A DNA stretch of 14,816 nucleotides from JBJSXF01 sp046086225 (GCA_046086225.1 JBJSXF010000153.1:1-14816), one strand, 5' to 3'; positions 1-7,604 are shown, numbered from the stretch's first letter. A program made the numbers and translations. The notes: a model not told the origin generated them from the letters alone.

Positions 1-2
1 CG

Positions 3-968
3 GTGGAGGATCTCCGCGACCATCGGCGGGCGGCGGCCTTTCGGGTGCCGACGATCGGGCCCTGGTCGGAGGACGACGTGGCCTTCGTCTGGCAGCGCCA
101 CGAGCTGTTCCACGCCGCGGGGATCGAACTCGCGGCGACGCTCGGCGTGCCGTCCGTCGTCTTCGTTCCCGCGCCGCTCGTGTGGCAGGCGCGGCAGTGG
201 GGGGTCCGCCGCCCCGGATGGTCACGGTGGGCCGAGACGGTGGGTGAGGCCCGCCCGTTGCGGCGAGCCGATCTCGTGGCGTGCGGCACTGATGCGGTCG
301 CTGAGCAGGTGGCTCGGCTCGGGGTGGTCGAGTCGCGGCTCGTGGTGACGCCGACTGGCGCCGATCCGGAATCGCGGGGCGAGGAGGAGCGGGCCGCCGC
401 CCGCGCCGCGACGCGCGCGCGCCTCGGGCTCGACGACGCGTTCGTCGTCGGCTGGGTCGGCAGCTTCCGACGCTTCCACGCCCTCGACCTCGCAGTGGCC
501 GCGGTCGCCGAAGTGCCCGGTGCGGCACTGTTCCTCGTCGGTGACGGTCCCGAGCGTCGACGCGTCGAGGCCGAGGCCGCGGCTCGGGGGGTACGCACGG
601 TGACGACGGGCACGGTGCCCCACGCCGAGCTTCCGGACGTGCTCGCGGCGATGGACGCGGCCGTCGTGGTGGCGGCGACGGGGCAGACCTTCCACTACTC
701 GCCGCTCAAGCTCGCCGAGTACTTGGCTGCGGGCCTGCCGGTCGTGGCGCCGGCGATCGGTGAGCCCGGAGCCCGGATCCGCGACGGCGAGGACGGGCTC
801 CTCGTCGCCCCCGGCGATCCGGCTGCGCTCGCTGCGGCCCTGCGTCGGCTCCGGGACGATCCGGCGCTCCGCGTTCGGCTCGGGACCCGGGCCCGGGAGG
901 TGGCGGCCGAGTCCTGGTCGTGGGATCGGTCGGCCGAGCGCGTCATCGCCGCCCTCGGCGGTCGGTAG
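3..968 (+). CDS. GT4-family glycosyltransferase, 5' end missing
   Basis: This is the C-terminal part (321 residues visible) of a GT-B fold, GT4-type glycosyltransferase, which would transfer a sugar from a nucleotide-sugar donor at the cytoplasmic face of the membrane. The donor-binding half is clear: WVGSF near residues 151-155, GDGPER near 180-185, and SPLKLAEYLAAGLPVVAP near 233-250. The last is the SPLK/E-type variant of the GT4 nucleotide-sugar motif. GT4 enzymes usually have 370-420 residues, and the frame is open at the window edge, so the GTG at position 3 is probably internal and the acceptor-binding N-terminus lies to the left. The gene ends 13 bp before an ABC export permease, placing it in a polysaccharide locus. 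The exact sugar and linkage cannot be read from the sequence. The family call is secure. Confidence 0.88.
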   Translation: MEDLRDHRRAAAFRVPTIGPWSEDDVAFVWQRHELFHAAGIELAATLGVPSVVFVPAPLVWQARQWGVRRPGWSRWAETVGEARPLRRADLVACGTDAVAEQVARLGVVESRLVVTPTGADPESRGEEERAAARAATRARLGLDDAFVVGWVGSFRRFHALDLAVAAVAEVPGAALFLVGDGPERRRVEAEAAARGVRTVTTGTVPHAELPDVLAAMDAAVVVAATGQTFHYSPLKLAEYLAAGLPVVAPAIGEPGARIRDGEDGLLVAPGDPAALAAALRRLRDDPALRVRLGTRAREVAAESWSWDRSAERVIAALGGR

Positions 969-971
969 GCT
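966..971 (+). promoter_or_regulatory. candidate -10 box (TAGGCT) before the export permease
   Basis: TAGGCT fits the actinobacterial TAnnnT -10 pattern and begins on the TAG stop of the glycosyltransferase. It ends 10 nt before the permease ATG. There is no Shine-Dalgarno-like sequence in the gap, so a very short leader is plausible. No good -35 is visible. Read-through from the upstream gene is an equally good explanation. Confidence 0.3.
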
Positions 972-981
972 CATCCGACCG

Positions 982-1830
982 ATGTCCGGTGAAGTCGCCC
1001 GTCTCCCGATCGTCTACGAGCCGACGGTCACCGGCCTGCCCCCGTTGCGGCCGTACCTCGCCGCCTTGTGGGAGCGTCGCCGGTTCATCTGGCACCTCGC
1101 CCGCACCGACCTGAAGTCCGAGCACTACAACACGGTGCTCGGGCAGTTCTGGGTCATCATCGACCCGCTCTTCCTCGCCGCGGTCTACTTCCTCCTGCGC
1201 AGCGTGGTGCGGCCCGCGGCATCGGGCGCCGATCGCAACCTCGTCATCGCCCACCTCATCTGGGCGGTGTTCTTCTTCATGTACACCCACAACGTGGTGA
1301 CCGCCGCTTCCCGTTCGCTCGTGAAGGGCGGGGGCCTCATCCTGAACGCATCGTTCCCGCGGGCGGCCCTGCCGCTCGTGGCCGTCATCAAGGCCGCGTG
1401 CGACTTCGCCCCGACGCTGCTCGTCTACTTCGGGTTCCAGGTGATCCTCGGGCAGCCGGTCACGCCGGCGCTCCTCTTCGTGCCGCTCGTCGTCGTCATC
1501 CTCACCGTGTTCAACACGGGGGTGGCCCTGCTCGTCGCGCCGTTGACCGTCTTCTACCGGGACACCGCGAACATCATCCCGTACGTCACGCGCATCTGGA
1601 TGTACATCACGCCCGTGCTCTTCACGATCAGCGAGATCCCTCCCGGCCTCAAGGCCTACCTCCGGTGGAATCCGCTCTACCCGATGTTCGCGGCGCTGGA
1701 GCAGATCTTCACCGGCTCGACCCCCTCGCTCGGGGCCCTCGCCGCGGCCACGACCTGGGCGGTCGTGGCCCTCTTCGTCGGATCCGTCGTGTTCCTCTCG
1801 CGGGAGCGGGAACTTGCCGTCCGACTCTGA
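982..1830 (+). CDS. ABC-2 type polysaccharide export permease (Wzm/TagG-like)
   Basis: This 282-residue inner-membrane protein is the channel subunit of an ABC exporter for polysaccharide or a lipid-linked glycan. The signature of the family is seen: a cytoplasmic N-terminal segment with RTDLKSEHYNTVLGQFWVI (residues 41-59), then FYRDTANIIP (191-200) and NPLYP (230-234). About six hydrophobic segments are visible, near 54-73, 88-105, 128-150, 165-188, 203-220 and 255-273. The length is normal for Wzm/TagG/RfbA proteins (260-290). I chose the ATG at 982 because the longer upstream reading frame lies inside the glycosyltransferase gene and shows no family similarity. The 3' end overlaps the ATPase gene by 17 bp, so the two are almost certainly translated together. 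The substrate cannot be told; teichoic acid, O-antigen-like glycan and capsule are all possible. Confidence 0.93.
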   Translation: MSGEVARLPIVYEPTVTGLPPLRPYLAALWERRRFIWHLARTDLKSEHYNTVLGQFWVIIDPLFLAAVYFLLRSVVRPAASGADRNLVIAHLIWAVFFFMYTHNVVTAASRSLVKGGGLILNASFPRAALPLVAVIKAACDFAPTLLVYFGFQVILGQPVTPALLFVPLVVVILTVFNTGVALLVAPLTVFYRDTANIIPYVTRIWMYITPVLFTISEIPPGLKAYLRWNPLYPMFAALEQIFTGSTPSLGALAAATTWAVVALFVGSVVFLSRERELAVRL

Positions 1831-2602
1831 GCGACCGCCCGCGATCCGGGTCGAGGATCTCTGGATCCGCTTCCGCACGACGCGTGAGCGGCGCCAGACC
1901 CTGCGCACGACCCTCGCCGGCTTCCGGGACCGGTCGAAGCGGGCGATGCTGGTCGATGCGCTCCGCGGCGTCAGCTTCGAGATCCCGGCCGGTTCCGTCT
2001 ACGGGATCCTCGGGCGCAACGGCGCAGGCAAGACCACCTTGCTCCGCACGATCGCCGGGATCCTGCCGCCGACCCACGGCCGGGTCTCGGTGTGGGGCAA
2101 GGTGACGCCGTTGCTGTCGCTCGGTGTCGGCTTCAATCGCGAGCTCACGGGGCGGGAGAACATCCTGCTCGGGGGGCTCACGGCCGGTCTCACTGCCGAC
2201 GAGATCGCGGCCTACGCCCCGGTCATCGAGGACTTCGCTGCCCTCGGCGACGCGATCGACTTCCCGATGCGCACCTACTCGTCGGGCATGTTCGCCCGGC
2301 TGGCGTTCTCGGTGGCGACGCACCTCGACCCCGAGATTCTCCTCATCGACGAGGCGCTCTCGGCCGGCGACGCCGCGTTCAAGTTGAAGTCGATGAAGAA
2401 GGTCGTCGAGCTCTGCGAGCGTGATTGCACGGTGCTGATCGTCTCCCACGGGCTCGAGGTTGGCCGCCAGCTCGCCGAGGGTTGCGTCTGGTTGGAACGC
2501 GGCCAGGTCCGCATGCACGCGGCGGCGAGCGAGGTGGTCGCCGCGTATCTCGCCGAGGAGCGGATCGGCTCCGGCAACGCGGTCGCGCTCGAGGACGTGT
2601 GA
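1814..2602 (+). CDS. ABC transporter ATPase for polysaccharide export (Wzt/TagH-like)
   Basis: This 262-residue protein is the ATP-hydrolysing partner of the permease encoded just upstream. All nucleotide-binding motifs are intact: Walker A GRNGAGKTT (67-75), signature YSSGM (155-159), Walker B ILLIDE (175-180), D-loop SAGD (183-186) and the switch histidine H212 in SHG. The phrase GVGFNRELTGRENILLGG (104-121) is typical of the Wzt/TagH/RfbB group. The start is a TTG 17 bp inside the permease gene, preceded by a purine-rich GGGAGCGGG. It is the only start that keeps the conserved N-terminal strand (AIRVEDLWIRF). The protein ends soon after the ATPase domain, so the C-terminal carbohydrate-binding domain found in some Wzt proteins is absent. 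Its stop overlaps the next start as GTGA. Confidence 0.94.
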   Translation: MPSDSERPPAIRVEDLWIRFRTTRERRQTLRTTLAGFRDRSKRAMLVDALRGVSFEIPAGSVYGILGRNGAGKTTLLRTIAGILPPTHGRVSVWGKVTPLLSLGVGFNRELTGRENILLGGLTAGLTADEIAAYAPVIEDFAALGDAIDFPMRTYSSGMFARLAFSVATHLDPEILLIDEALSAGDAAFKLKSMKKVVELCERDCTVLIVSHGLEVGRQLAEGCVWLERGQVRMHAAASEVVAAYLAEERIGSGNAVALEDV

Positions 2603-3468
2603 GCGCGGCGACGCGCCCGCTGCGGGCCGTCGTCGGCCGCAGCTACCGACTCTCCCGCGCCGTGGCCCGGGCCCGCATGGCCCGGGCGGTACCGACCGGC
2701 GCATCGCCGCTCGTCGTCTGCTCGATGGGGAAGACGGGGAGCACGGCTCTCGCCCGCGCCCTCGCCGACGCGACCGGCGAGCACGTCTTCCAGGTGTTCC
2801 GGCTCGATCGGGTGGAGGCCGAAGCGGCCGAACGGCGGTATCGGGCCGCGCACCCGACCGCGGCTCCCGGCCCCGTGCCGTTCCCGGGTGCGCTCCACCT
2901 GTGGGAGAGCGCCTTCCTCGCTCGTCGGCCACCCCGCCCCGACGCTCCGTGGCGGGTGATCGTTCCCGTGCGCGAACCGGTGGCCCAGGCGGTCTCGGCT
3001 TTCTTCCACGCGCTCGACGGCCGCGGCGTCACGACGATCGATCCCGCATCGGCTCGGCGCGACCTCCTCGACGAGGGGTGGCTCGAGCGTCCGGCCCGCT
3101 GGTTCGACCGCGAGATCGGTCCGACCCTCGGCATCGACGTCTACGCCGTCGGCCCGGCGCCGGTCGCCATGCCGGTCGAGGTCTCCGGTGCCGGGGTGCG
3201 CCTGCTCGTCGTACGGCTCGAGGACGCGGCGACGACCCCGGCTGCGCTCGGACGGTTCCTCGGGCGGCCGGGCCCGGTGCCGGTGCCCGCTCGGAACGAG
3301 GCGAGCGGGCGGCGGTACGCCGACGCGTACGGGGCGTTCGTCGCTGCGCCGGGTCTCCCGGCGGCTGCGCTCGACGCGGCGTACGGCTCGGAGTACGCCC
3401 GATACTTCTATTCGGCGAGCGAGATTGCCGCGTTCCGGACCCGCTGGGGCGCCCCGGATCGGCGGTGA
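2599..3468 (+). CDS. NKWYS-type putative capsular polysaccharide / sulfotransferase-like protein
   Basis: This 289-residue protein resembles the 'putative capsular polysaccharide synthesis' (NKWYS, PF10364) family, which has a P-loop sulfotransferase-like fold. The recall is from pattern, not a search. Visible marks are a 5'-phosphosulfate-binding-like loop SMGKTGSTAL (42-51), VREPVAQAVSAFF (124-136), WFDREIGPTLGIDVY (168-182), and an aromatic tail with YARYFYSASEIAAF (266-279). The inferred role is sulfation or a related modification of the exported glycan, probably in the cytoplasm; activity in the family is poorly tested. The GTG at 2599 was chosen because it overlaps the ATPase stop (GTGA) and has GAGG at 2591-2594 with 4 nt spacing. 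An arginine-rich N-terminus of about 35 residues precedes the fold. There is no signal peptide. Confidence 0.75.
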   Translation: MSAATRPLRAVVGRSYRLSRAVARARMARAVPTGASPLVVCSMGKTGSTALARALADATGEHVFQVFRLDRVEAEAAERRYRAAHPTAAPGPVPFPGALHLWESAFLARRPPRPDAPWRVIVPVREPVAQAVSAFFHALDGRGVTTIDPASARRDLLDEGWLERPARWFDREIGPTLGIDVYAVGPAPVAMPVEVSGAGVRLLVVRLEDAATTPAALGRFLGRPGPVPVPARNEASGRRYADAYGAFVAAPGLPAAALDAAYGSEYARYFYSASEIAAFRTRWGAPDRR

Positions 3469-3476
3469 CGCGCCGT

Positions 3477-3482
3477 TACGAT
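3477..3482 (+). promoter_or_regulatory. candidate -10 box (TACGAT) before the SPFH gene
   Basis: TACGAT lies in the 40-bp gap between the NKWYS-type gene and the SPFH gene, 26 nt before the ATG. A start of transcription near 3489 would give a leader of about 20 nt that contains the GAGGAGG ribosome site. No clear -35 is seen. It suggests the SPFH gene may have its own promoter. Confidence 0.35.
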
Positions 3483-3496
3483 GCCGCGACCGTGAC

Positions 3497-3503
3497 GAGG
3501 AGG
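3497..3503 (+). promoter_or_regulatory. strong ribosome binding site (GAGGAGG) of the SPFH gene
   Basis: GAGGAGG sits 5 nt before the ATG at 3509. It is the best Shine-Dalgarno sequence seen in the window and fixes the start of the SPFH gene, whose open frame otherwise extends back into the preceding gene. Confidence 0.7.
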
Positions 3504-3508
3504 CCAGG

Positions 3509-4648
3509 ATGAGCGAGACGACGACGAGCAGCGGCGGCAACGGCGGGCCGACGCCGTCGGCCCCCATCGGCGGCGTCATCCGGGACCCGCGGGCCGAGCG
3601 GGTCGAGCGCCCGTCGCTGCTCCGCCACTGGGGTCGTCAGATCGGCCGGGCGATCGAGGCCGTGCTCGTCTTCCTGGGGCTCAAGCGGCGGCGAGCAGCC
3701 GACGGCACGCTCGAGCGGCGAGACTGGAAGCGGCTCGGCACCACGGCCGGTGTCTCCCTCGGGGTCATCATCATCTGGACGTCGGTGCACATCGTCCAGC
3801 CCGGCACCGTCGGCGTGCCGGTCACCCTCGGGCACACGGGCAAGCCCCTGAAGCCGGGAGTGCACGTCACCCTCCCGTTCACGACCACGAGGTCGATCTC
3901 GACCCGGGTCCAGAACTACACGATGTCGGCCAGCCCGACCGAGGGCGGTCAGGCCGACACGTCGGTCGCGGTGCTCGGCGCCGACGGCGGTGCGGCCGCC
4001 GTGAACGCCACGGTGCTGTACCGGGTCACCCCGGCCCGGGCGAGCGATCTCTACCGTGAGGTCGGCCCCAACTACCTGCCGGCCGTCGTGCGGCCGTCGG
4101 CCCGGGCCTGCGTCCGGCTCGTCTTCACCGGCTACAGCCTCGTGAACGCGGCCACGACCGACTGGACGAAGGTGCAGGACAAGGTGGCCGACTGCATGCG
4201 CGGCAAGTTCGAGGGGCGGTCCCTCGAACTCGTCGACTTCCAGATGCGGGAGGTCGCGCTGAGCGACAAGCTCCAGGGTGCTGTCGACGCCAAGGTCGCC
4301 GCCCAGCAGAACGCCGAGCGTCAGAAGTTCGAGCTGGCCACGGCCCTCCAGGCCGCTGACATCAGCCGGATCCAGGCGCTCGCCACGGCCGACTCGCAGC
4401 AGATCCTGGCGTGCGGCGGTCAGCCCGGGAAGGTCGACCGTGCCGGTCAGGCCACCGAGACGGTCGTCCCCAACCCGATCGCGGCCTGCTCGCAGAGCCA
4501 GCTCACACCCGCGTACCTCCAGTTCAGCTATATCCAGGCGCTGAAGAACCTGGTCAACTCGCCGAACAACAGCACGATCATCCTGCCGTTCGATCAGAAC
4601 CTCACGCCGCTCATCAACGTCGGTCAGGGCGGGACTACCGTCAAGTAG
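3509..4648 (+). CDS. SPFH/Band 7 (prohibitin/stomatin-like) membrane protein
   Basis: This 379-residue protein carries an SPFH/Band 7 domain, a family of membrane scaffolds that oligomerise and organise protein complexes or microdomains. In order it has a polar Gly/Ser/Thr/Pro-rich N-terminus (1-35), a basic stretch (58-75), one strong transmembrane segment (about 77-95, GVSLGVIIIWTSVHIV), the SPFH core beginning at QPGTVGV (97-103) with LKPGVHVTLPF (114-124), and a helical Ala/Glu/Gln-rich stretch (about 250-300) expected to form the coiled coil. The C-terminus (330-379) is Asn-rich. Four cysteines (201, 229, 302, 327) lie after the membrane segment and could form disulfides if that side is outside. 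The ATG follows GAGGAGG. A role in clustering the glycan exporter is only a guess from its position. Confidence 0.85.
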   Translation: MSETTTSSGGNGGPTPSAPIGGVIRDPRAERVERPSLLRHWGRQIGRAIEAVLVFLGLKRRRAADGTLERRDWKRLGTTAGVSLGVIIIWTSVHIVQPGTVGVPVTLGHTGKPLKPGVHVTLPFTTTRSISTRVQNYTMSASPTEGGQADTSVAVLGADGGAAAVNATVLYRVTPARASDLYREVGPNYLPAVVRPSARACVRLVFTGYSLVNAATTDWTKVQDKVADCMRGKFEGRSLELVDFQMREVALSDKLQGAVDAKVAAQQNAERQKFELATALQAADISRIQALATADSQQILACGGQPGKVDRAGQATETVVPNPIAACSQSQLTPAYLQFSYIQALKNLVNSPNNSTIILPFDQNLTPLINVGQGGTTVK

Positions 4649-4651
4649 CGC

Positions 4652-4670
4652 AGGCGGACTCCGTCCGCCT
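4652..4670. terminator. hairpin between convergent genes, probable bidirectional terminator
   Basis: A perfect 8-bp inverted repeat, AGGCGGAC and GTCCGCCT with a 3-nt loop, fills the 41-bp gap between the convergent stops of the SPFH gene (4648) and the UDP-sugar dehydrogenase gene (4690). There is no T-run on either side, as is common for actinobacterial terminators. Its position makes termination in both directions the natural reading. Confidence 0.6.
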
Positions 4671-4689
4671 CCACCGGCGGCGGGGCGGG

Positions 4690-5994
4690 CTAGAGGATCT
4701 CGCCGCGGAAATCGCGGTCGCGGAGGCGGGCCCGCGTGTCGAGCACGAGGCGGGCCCGTGCGGCGACGGCGTCGTAGGGCAGTTCGGCGTGATCGGTGCA
4801 GATCACCACGAGGTCGGCGCTGACGATCTCGGCTTCGTCGCAGTCGACGCGGCTGATGCTCGGTCCGAGCCCGGCGTCCTCCGGCACGTACGGGTCGTGG
4901 GCCCGGACCTCGGCGCCGAGATCGGCGAGACCGCGGGCGACCGCAACCGCCGGTGATTCCCGCCAGTCGGACGTGCCGGGCTTGTAGGCGAGGCCGAGCA
5001 GCAGGACGCGGGCCTCGGCGACCGGAATGCCGGCTCCGTCGAGGAGGGCGACGGCTCGGCGCACGACGTATTCGGGCATGCCCCGGTTGACGTCGTTGGC
5101 CAGTTCGACGAAGCGGAACCGGTGGCCGAGCTGCCGTTCCACCCGCCAGGCCAGGAACGACGGGTCGACCGGCAGGCAGTGGCCGCCGACGCCCGGTCCG
5201 GGCACGAAGCGCATGAACCCGAACGGCTTGGTCGCGGCCGCGTCGATCGCGTTCCAGATGTCGACCCCGAGGTCACGGGCGAACATGGCGAGTTCGTTGA
5301 CGAGGGCCACGTTCACATGGCGGAACGTGTTCTCGAGCAGCTTCACGAGCTCGGCTTCGGCGGTTGTCGCCACGGGAACGATCTCGTCGACGATCGTGGC
5401 GTAGAACGCTTCGATCGCCCGCCGGGAAGCCGCGTCGCACCCGGCGACGATCTTCGGCGTGTTCTGCAGGTGCCAGACCCGGTTCCCGGGGTCGATGCGC
5501 TCGGGCGAGTAGCCGCAGAAGACGTCGACGCCCACGGTGAGGCCGCGCTGCTCCAGCGCGGGCCGGACCAGCTCCTCGGTGGTGCCCGGGTAGGTCGTCG
5601 ATTCGAGTACGACGAGGGCGCCGGCTCCGAGGTGATCGGCGACCACGGCCACGGCCGACTCGATGTAGGAGAGGTCGGGGATGCCGTCGCGGAGCGGGGT
5701 CGGAACCGTGATGACCGCGATGTCGAAGGCTTCGATCGCGGCCGGATCGCCGGTTGCCCGGTACCCACGAGCACGAGCGGCACCGAGTCCTTCGTCGGTG
5801 ACATCGCCGACGTAGGAGTGGCCCGTCTCGAGCGCGGCGACCCGCTCCGGTGCAGTGTCGAAGCCGACGACCGGATAGCCGACCTCGCTCGCCCGCATGG
5901 CGACGGGGAGGCCGACGTGGCCCTGGCCGACGACGAGCACCCGGGCCGAGCGGGAGGAGATGCGGGCGAGCAGTCGGTCGAGGGGCTCGCTCAC
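4690..5994 (-). CDS. UDP-sugar 6-dehydrogenase (WbpA/WbpO/TviB-like)
   Basis: This 434-residue enzyme belongs to the UDP-glucose/GDP-mannose dehydrogenase family, which oxidises C6 of a nucleotide sugar twice with NAD+ to give a uronic acid. The N-terminal Rossmann motif is GQGHVGLP (23-30). The central domain has ELVKLLENTFRHVNVALVNE (215-234) with the conserved Lys and Asn. The catalytic Cys is C273 in GPGVGGHCLPVDP (266-278). The C-terminal domain has LGLAYKPGTSDWRESPA (333-349). The form of the central motif is closer to UDP-N-acetylhexosamine dehydrogenases (WbpA, TviB, WecC) than to UDP-glucose dehydrogenase, but the substrate is not proven. The GTG start overlaps the epimerase stop (GTGA) with no ribosome site, implying coupled translation. 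With the epimerase upstream it would supply an acidic sugar for the exported glycan. Confidence 0.92.
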   Translation of the reverse strand: MSEPLDRLLARISSRSARVLVVGQGHVGLPVAMRASEVGYPVVGFDTAPERVAALETGHSYVGDVTDEGLGAARARGYRATGDPAAIEAFDIAVITVPTPLRDGIPDLSYIESAVAVVADHLGAGALVVLESTTYPGTTEELVRPALEQRGLTVGVDVFCGYSPERIDPGNRVWHLQNTPKIVAGCDAASRRAIEAFYATIVDEIVPVATTAEAELVKLLENTFRHVNVALVNELAMFARDLGVDIWNAIDAAATKPFGFMRFVPGPGVGGHCLPVDPSFLAWRVERQLGHRFRFVELANDVNRGMPEYVVRRAVALLDGAGIPVAEARVLLLGLAYKPGTSDWRESPAVAVARGLADLGAEVRAHDPYVPEDAGLGPSISRVDCDEAEIVSADLVVICTDHAELPYDAVAARARLVLDTRARLRDRDFRGEIL

Positions 5995-6953
5995 GGCGCC
6001 AGTGTGGCAGACCGGTCCGGTCCGGGCCCGCGATCGCGCATCCACTCGACCGTGCGGCGGAGCCCGGTCACGAGATCGACGCGACAGCGGAAGTCGAGGG
6101 CGACGGCGGCGGCCGAGGCGTCGGCGCAGCTGTGGCGGATGTCGCCGGCCCGGGTCGGCGTGAAGACCGGCGCCGTTCCGCGGCCGGTCACCTCCTCGAG
6201 TGCGGCGATGAGGTCGAGGAGCGAGTGGGCATGCCCGCCCGCCACGTTGAGGGCCCGACCGGCGCATCGCGCCACGGGTGCGGCGGCGGCGGCGAGGTTG
6301 GCGTCCACGATGTCGGAGACGTACGTGAAATCGCGGGACTGGAGGCCATCGCCGTGGATCACCGGCGCCTCACCGGCGAGCAGCGCCGCGGCGAACAGGG
6401 GGATGACGGCCGCGTAGGCGGCGTCGGGAGGCTGGCGGGGCCCGAACACGTTGAAGTAGCGCAGCGCAACCGTCTCGAGGCCGTGGAGCTCGTGGAACAC
6501 CCGGCAGTAGTGCTCGGCGGCGAGCTTCGACACCGCGTACGGCGACCGGGGTGCGAGCGGCACGTCCTCGGGTGTCGGCCGGGTGGCCGCCCCGCCGTAG
6601 ATGCTGCTCGACGAGGCGTGGACGAAGCGGCGGACACCCGCCTCGTGGGCGGCGACGAGCGCGGTGAGGGTGCCGTGCGTGTTCACGTGGTCGGTGTCGA
6701 GGGGCTGCTCGACGGAGCGGAGCACCGCCTTCGCCGCGGCTTGGTGGAACACGACTGCGGCGCCCGCGCACGCGTCGCGCATCAGGGCGAGGTCGGTCAC
6801 GGGGCCGATCCGCAGATCGGCCTCCGGGGGCACGTTGGCCCGGAACCCCGTGCTGAGGTCATCCACGACGACCACCTCATCGCCCCGGGCCACGAGTGCA
6901 TCGACCAGGTGGGATCCGATGAAGCCGGCCCCGCCGGTGACGACGACTCTCAC
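5991..6953 (-). CDS. NAD-dependent UDP-sugar epimerase (GalE/WbpP-like extended SDR)
   Basis: This 320-residue protein is an extended short-chain dehydrogenase acting on a nucleotide sugar, most likely a C4 epimerase. It has the nucleotide motif GGAGFIGSH (7-15), the acidic DDLSTG (31-36) that binds the ribose, the catalytic serine region SSSSIYG (114-120), and the catalytic pair Y139 and K143 in SPYAVSK. LRYFNVFGPRQ (164-174) and DGLQSRDFTYV (202-212) are substrate-pocket marks shared by GalE and WbpP proteins. The start is GTG at 6953, which begins exactly at the Rossmann strand and overlaps the lipoprotein stop (GTGA). There is no ribosome site. Paired with the dehydrogenase it parallels the WbpP-WbpO and TviC-TviB routes to UDP-GalNAc uronic acid. 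A decarboxylating or dehydratase role is less likely. Confidence 0.9.
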   Translation of the reverse strand: MRVVVTGGAGFIGSHLVDALVARGDEVVVVDDLSTGFRANVPPEADLRIGPVTDLALMRDACAGAAVVFHQAAAKAVLRSVEQPLDTDHVNTHGTLTALVAAHEAGVRRFVHASSSSIYGGAATRPTPEDVPLAPRSPYAVSKLAAEHYCRVFHELHGLETVALRYFNVFGPRQPPDAAYAAVIPLFAAALLAGEAPVIHGDGLQSRDFTYVSDIVDANLAAAAAPVARCAGRALNVAGGHAHSLLDLIAALEEVTGRGTAPVFTPTRAGDIRHSCADASAAAVALDFRCRVDLVTGLRRTVEWMRDRGPGPDRSATLAP

Positions 6954-7597
6954 GCGGGGAGGCGGGCGAGCTGCGCGCCGGCGAGCGCCGCCGCTGCGTT
7001 CTCCTGATTCGATCCGGCGGCGCCCTCGACGACGGCCTGGACGGCGTAGCCGCCCCTGGTCACGATCACCACCGCCGTGGTCGTTCCCGCGTAGGTCGCG
7101 GTGACGCCGATGCCACCCGGGATGAGCGGCGGCTCGAAGACCCGGGGCGTCACCCCGCCGCCGGCCGCCTCGAGCGTCGCGAGCCAATGGTCGGCGTAGC
7201 CGGACGCACCCGGTGGCGTTCGGAATCGGTAGAGCAGCACGGTGTTGCGGTCGAGGCCCCCGACGCTCGTCCAGGTGCGCTGGTAGCCGTCGACGAAACC
7301 CGCGTTGCGGAGCGCGACCTCGCCGTTCGCGGCGACGTCGTCGCGAACGGCCTTGTCGAAGTCGACCGGACCGGTGTCGGTGCGGGCCTCCGGCTGCAGC
7401 ACGTACCCGCTCGGGACGGCCCGGAGGATGAGTGCCGAGGGCCCGTTCCGGGCGACCGGCTTGGTCGGCGGCCGAGTGGTGGGGGCCGCGGGTGCCGCGG
7501 TCGTGGTCGTCGCCGCCGTCGATCCCCCGTCCCCGTTCCCACCGCACGCGGCGAGGACCACGGTCAGCGCTGCTGAGACGACGAGGAGCCGACGCAC
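6950..7597 (-). CDS. small Thr/Ala/Pro-linker lipoprotein of unknown function
   Basis: I do not recognise the family of this 215-residue protein. It begins with a lipoprotein signal peptide: RR at 2-3, a hydrophobic core, and the lipobox LAAC with acylated Cys18. A low-complexity Gly/Thr/Ala/Pro linker (20-50) follows, as in many actinobacterial surface lipoproteins. A folded domain of about 160 residues follows, with the pattern SGYVLQPEARTDTGPVDF (63-80), a stretch with NAGFVDGYQRTW (98-109), and alternating hydrophobic strands near 165-190. It should sit on the outer face of the membrane. The GTG at 7597 is the only start that places the signal peptide at the N-terminus. The gene lies between a glycosyltransferase and the epimerase, whose start overlaps its stop, so it is co-expressed with glycan synthesis. 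A role in recognising or retaining the glycan is a guess. Confidence 0.8.
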   Translation of the reverse strand: MRRLLVVSAALTVVLAACGGNGDGGSTAATTTTAAPAAPTTRPPTKPVARNGPSALILRAVPSGYVLQPEARTDTGPVDFDKAVRDDVAANGEVALRNAGFVDGYQRTWTSVGGLDRNTVLLYRFRTPPGASGYADHWLATLEAAGGGVTPRVFEPPLIPGGIGVTATYAGTTTAVVIVTRGGYAVQAVVEGAAGSNQENAAAALAGAQLARLPA

Positions 7598-7604
7598 CGG
7601 GGCG

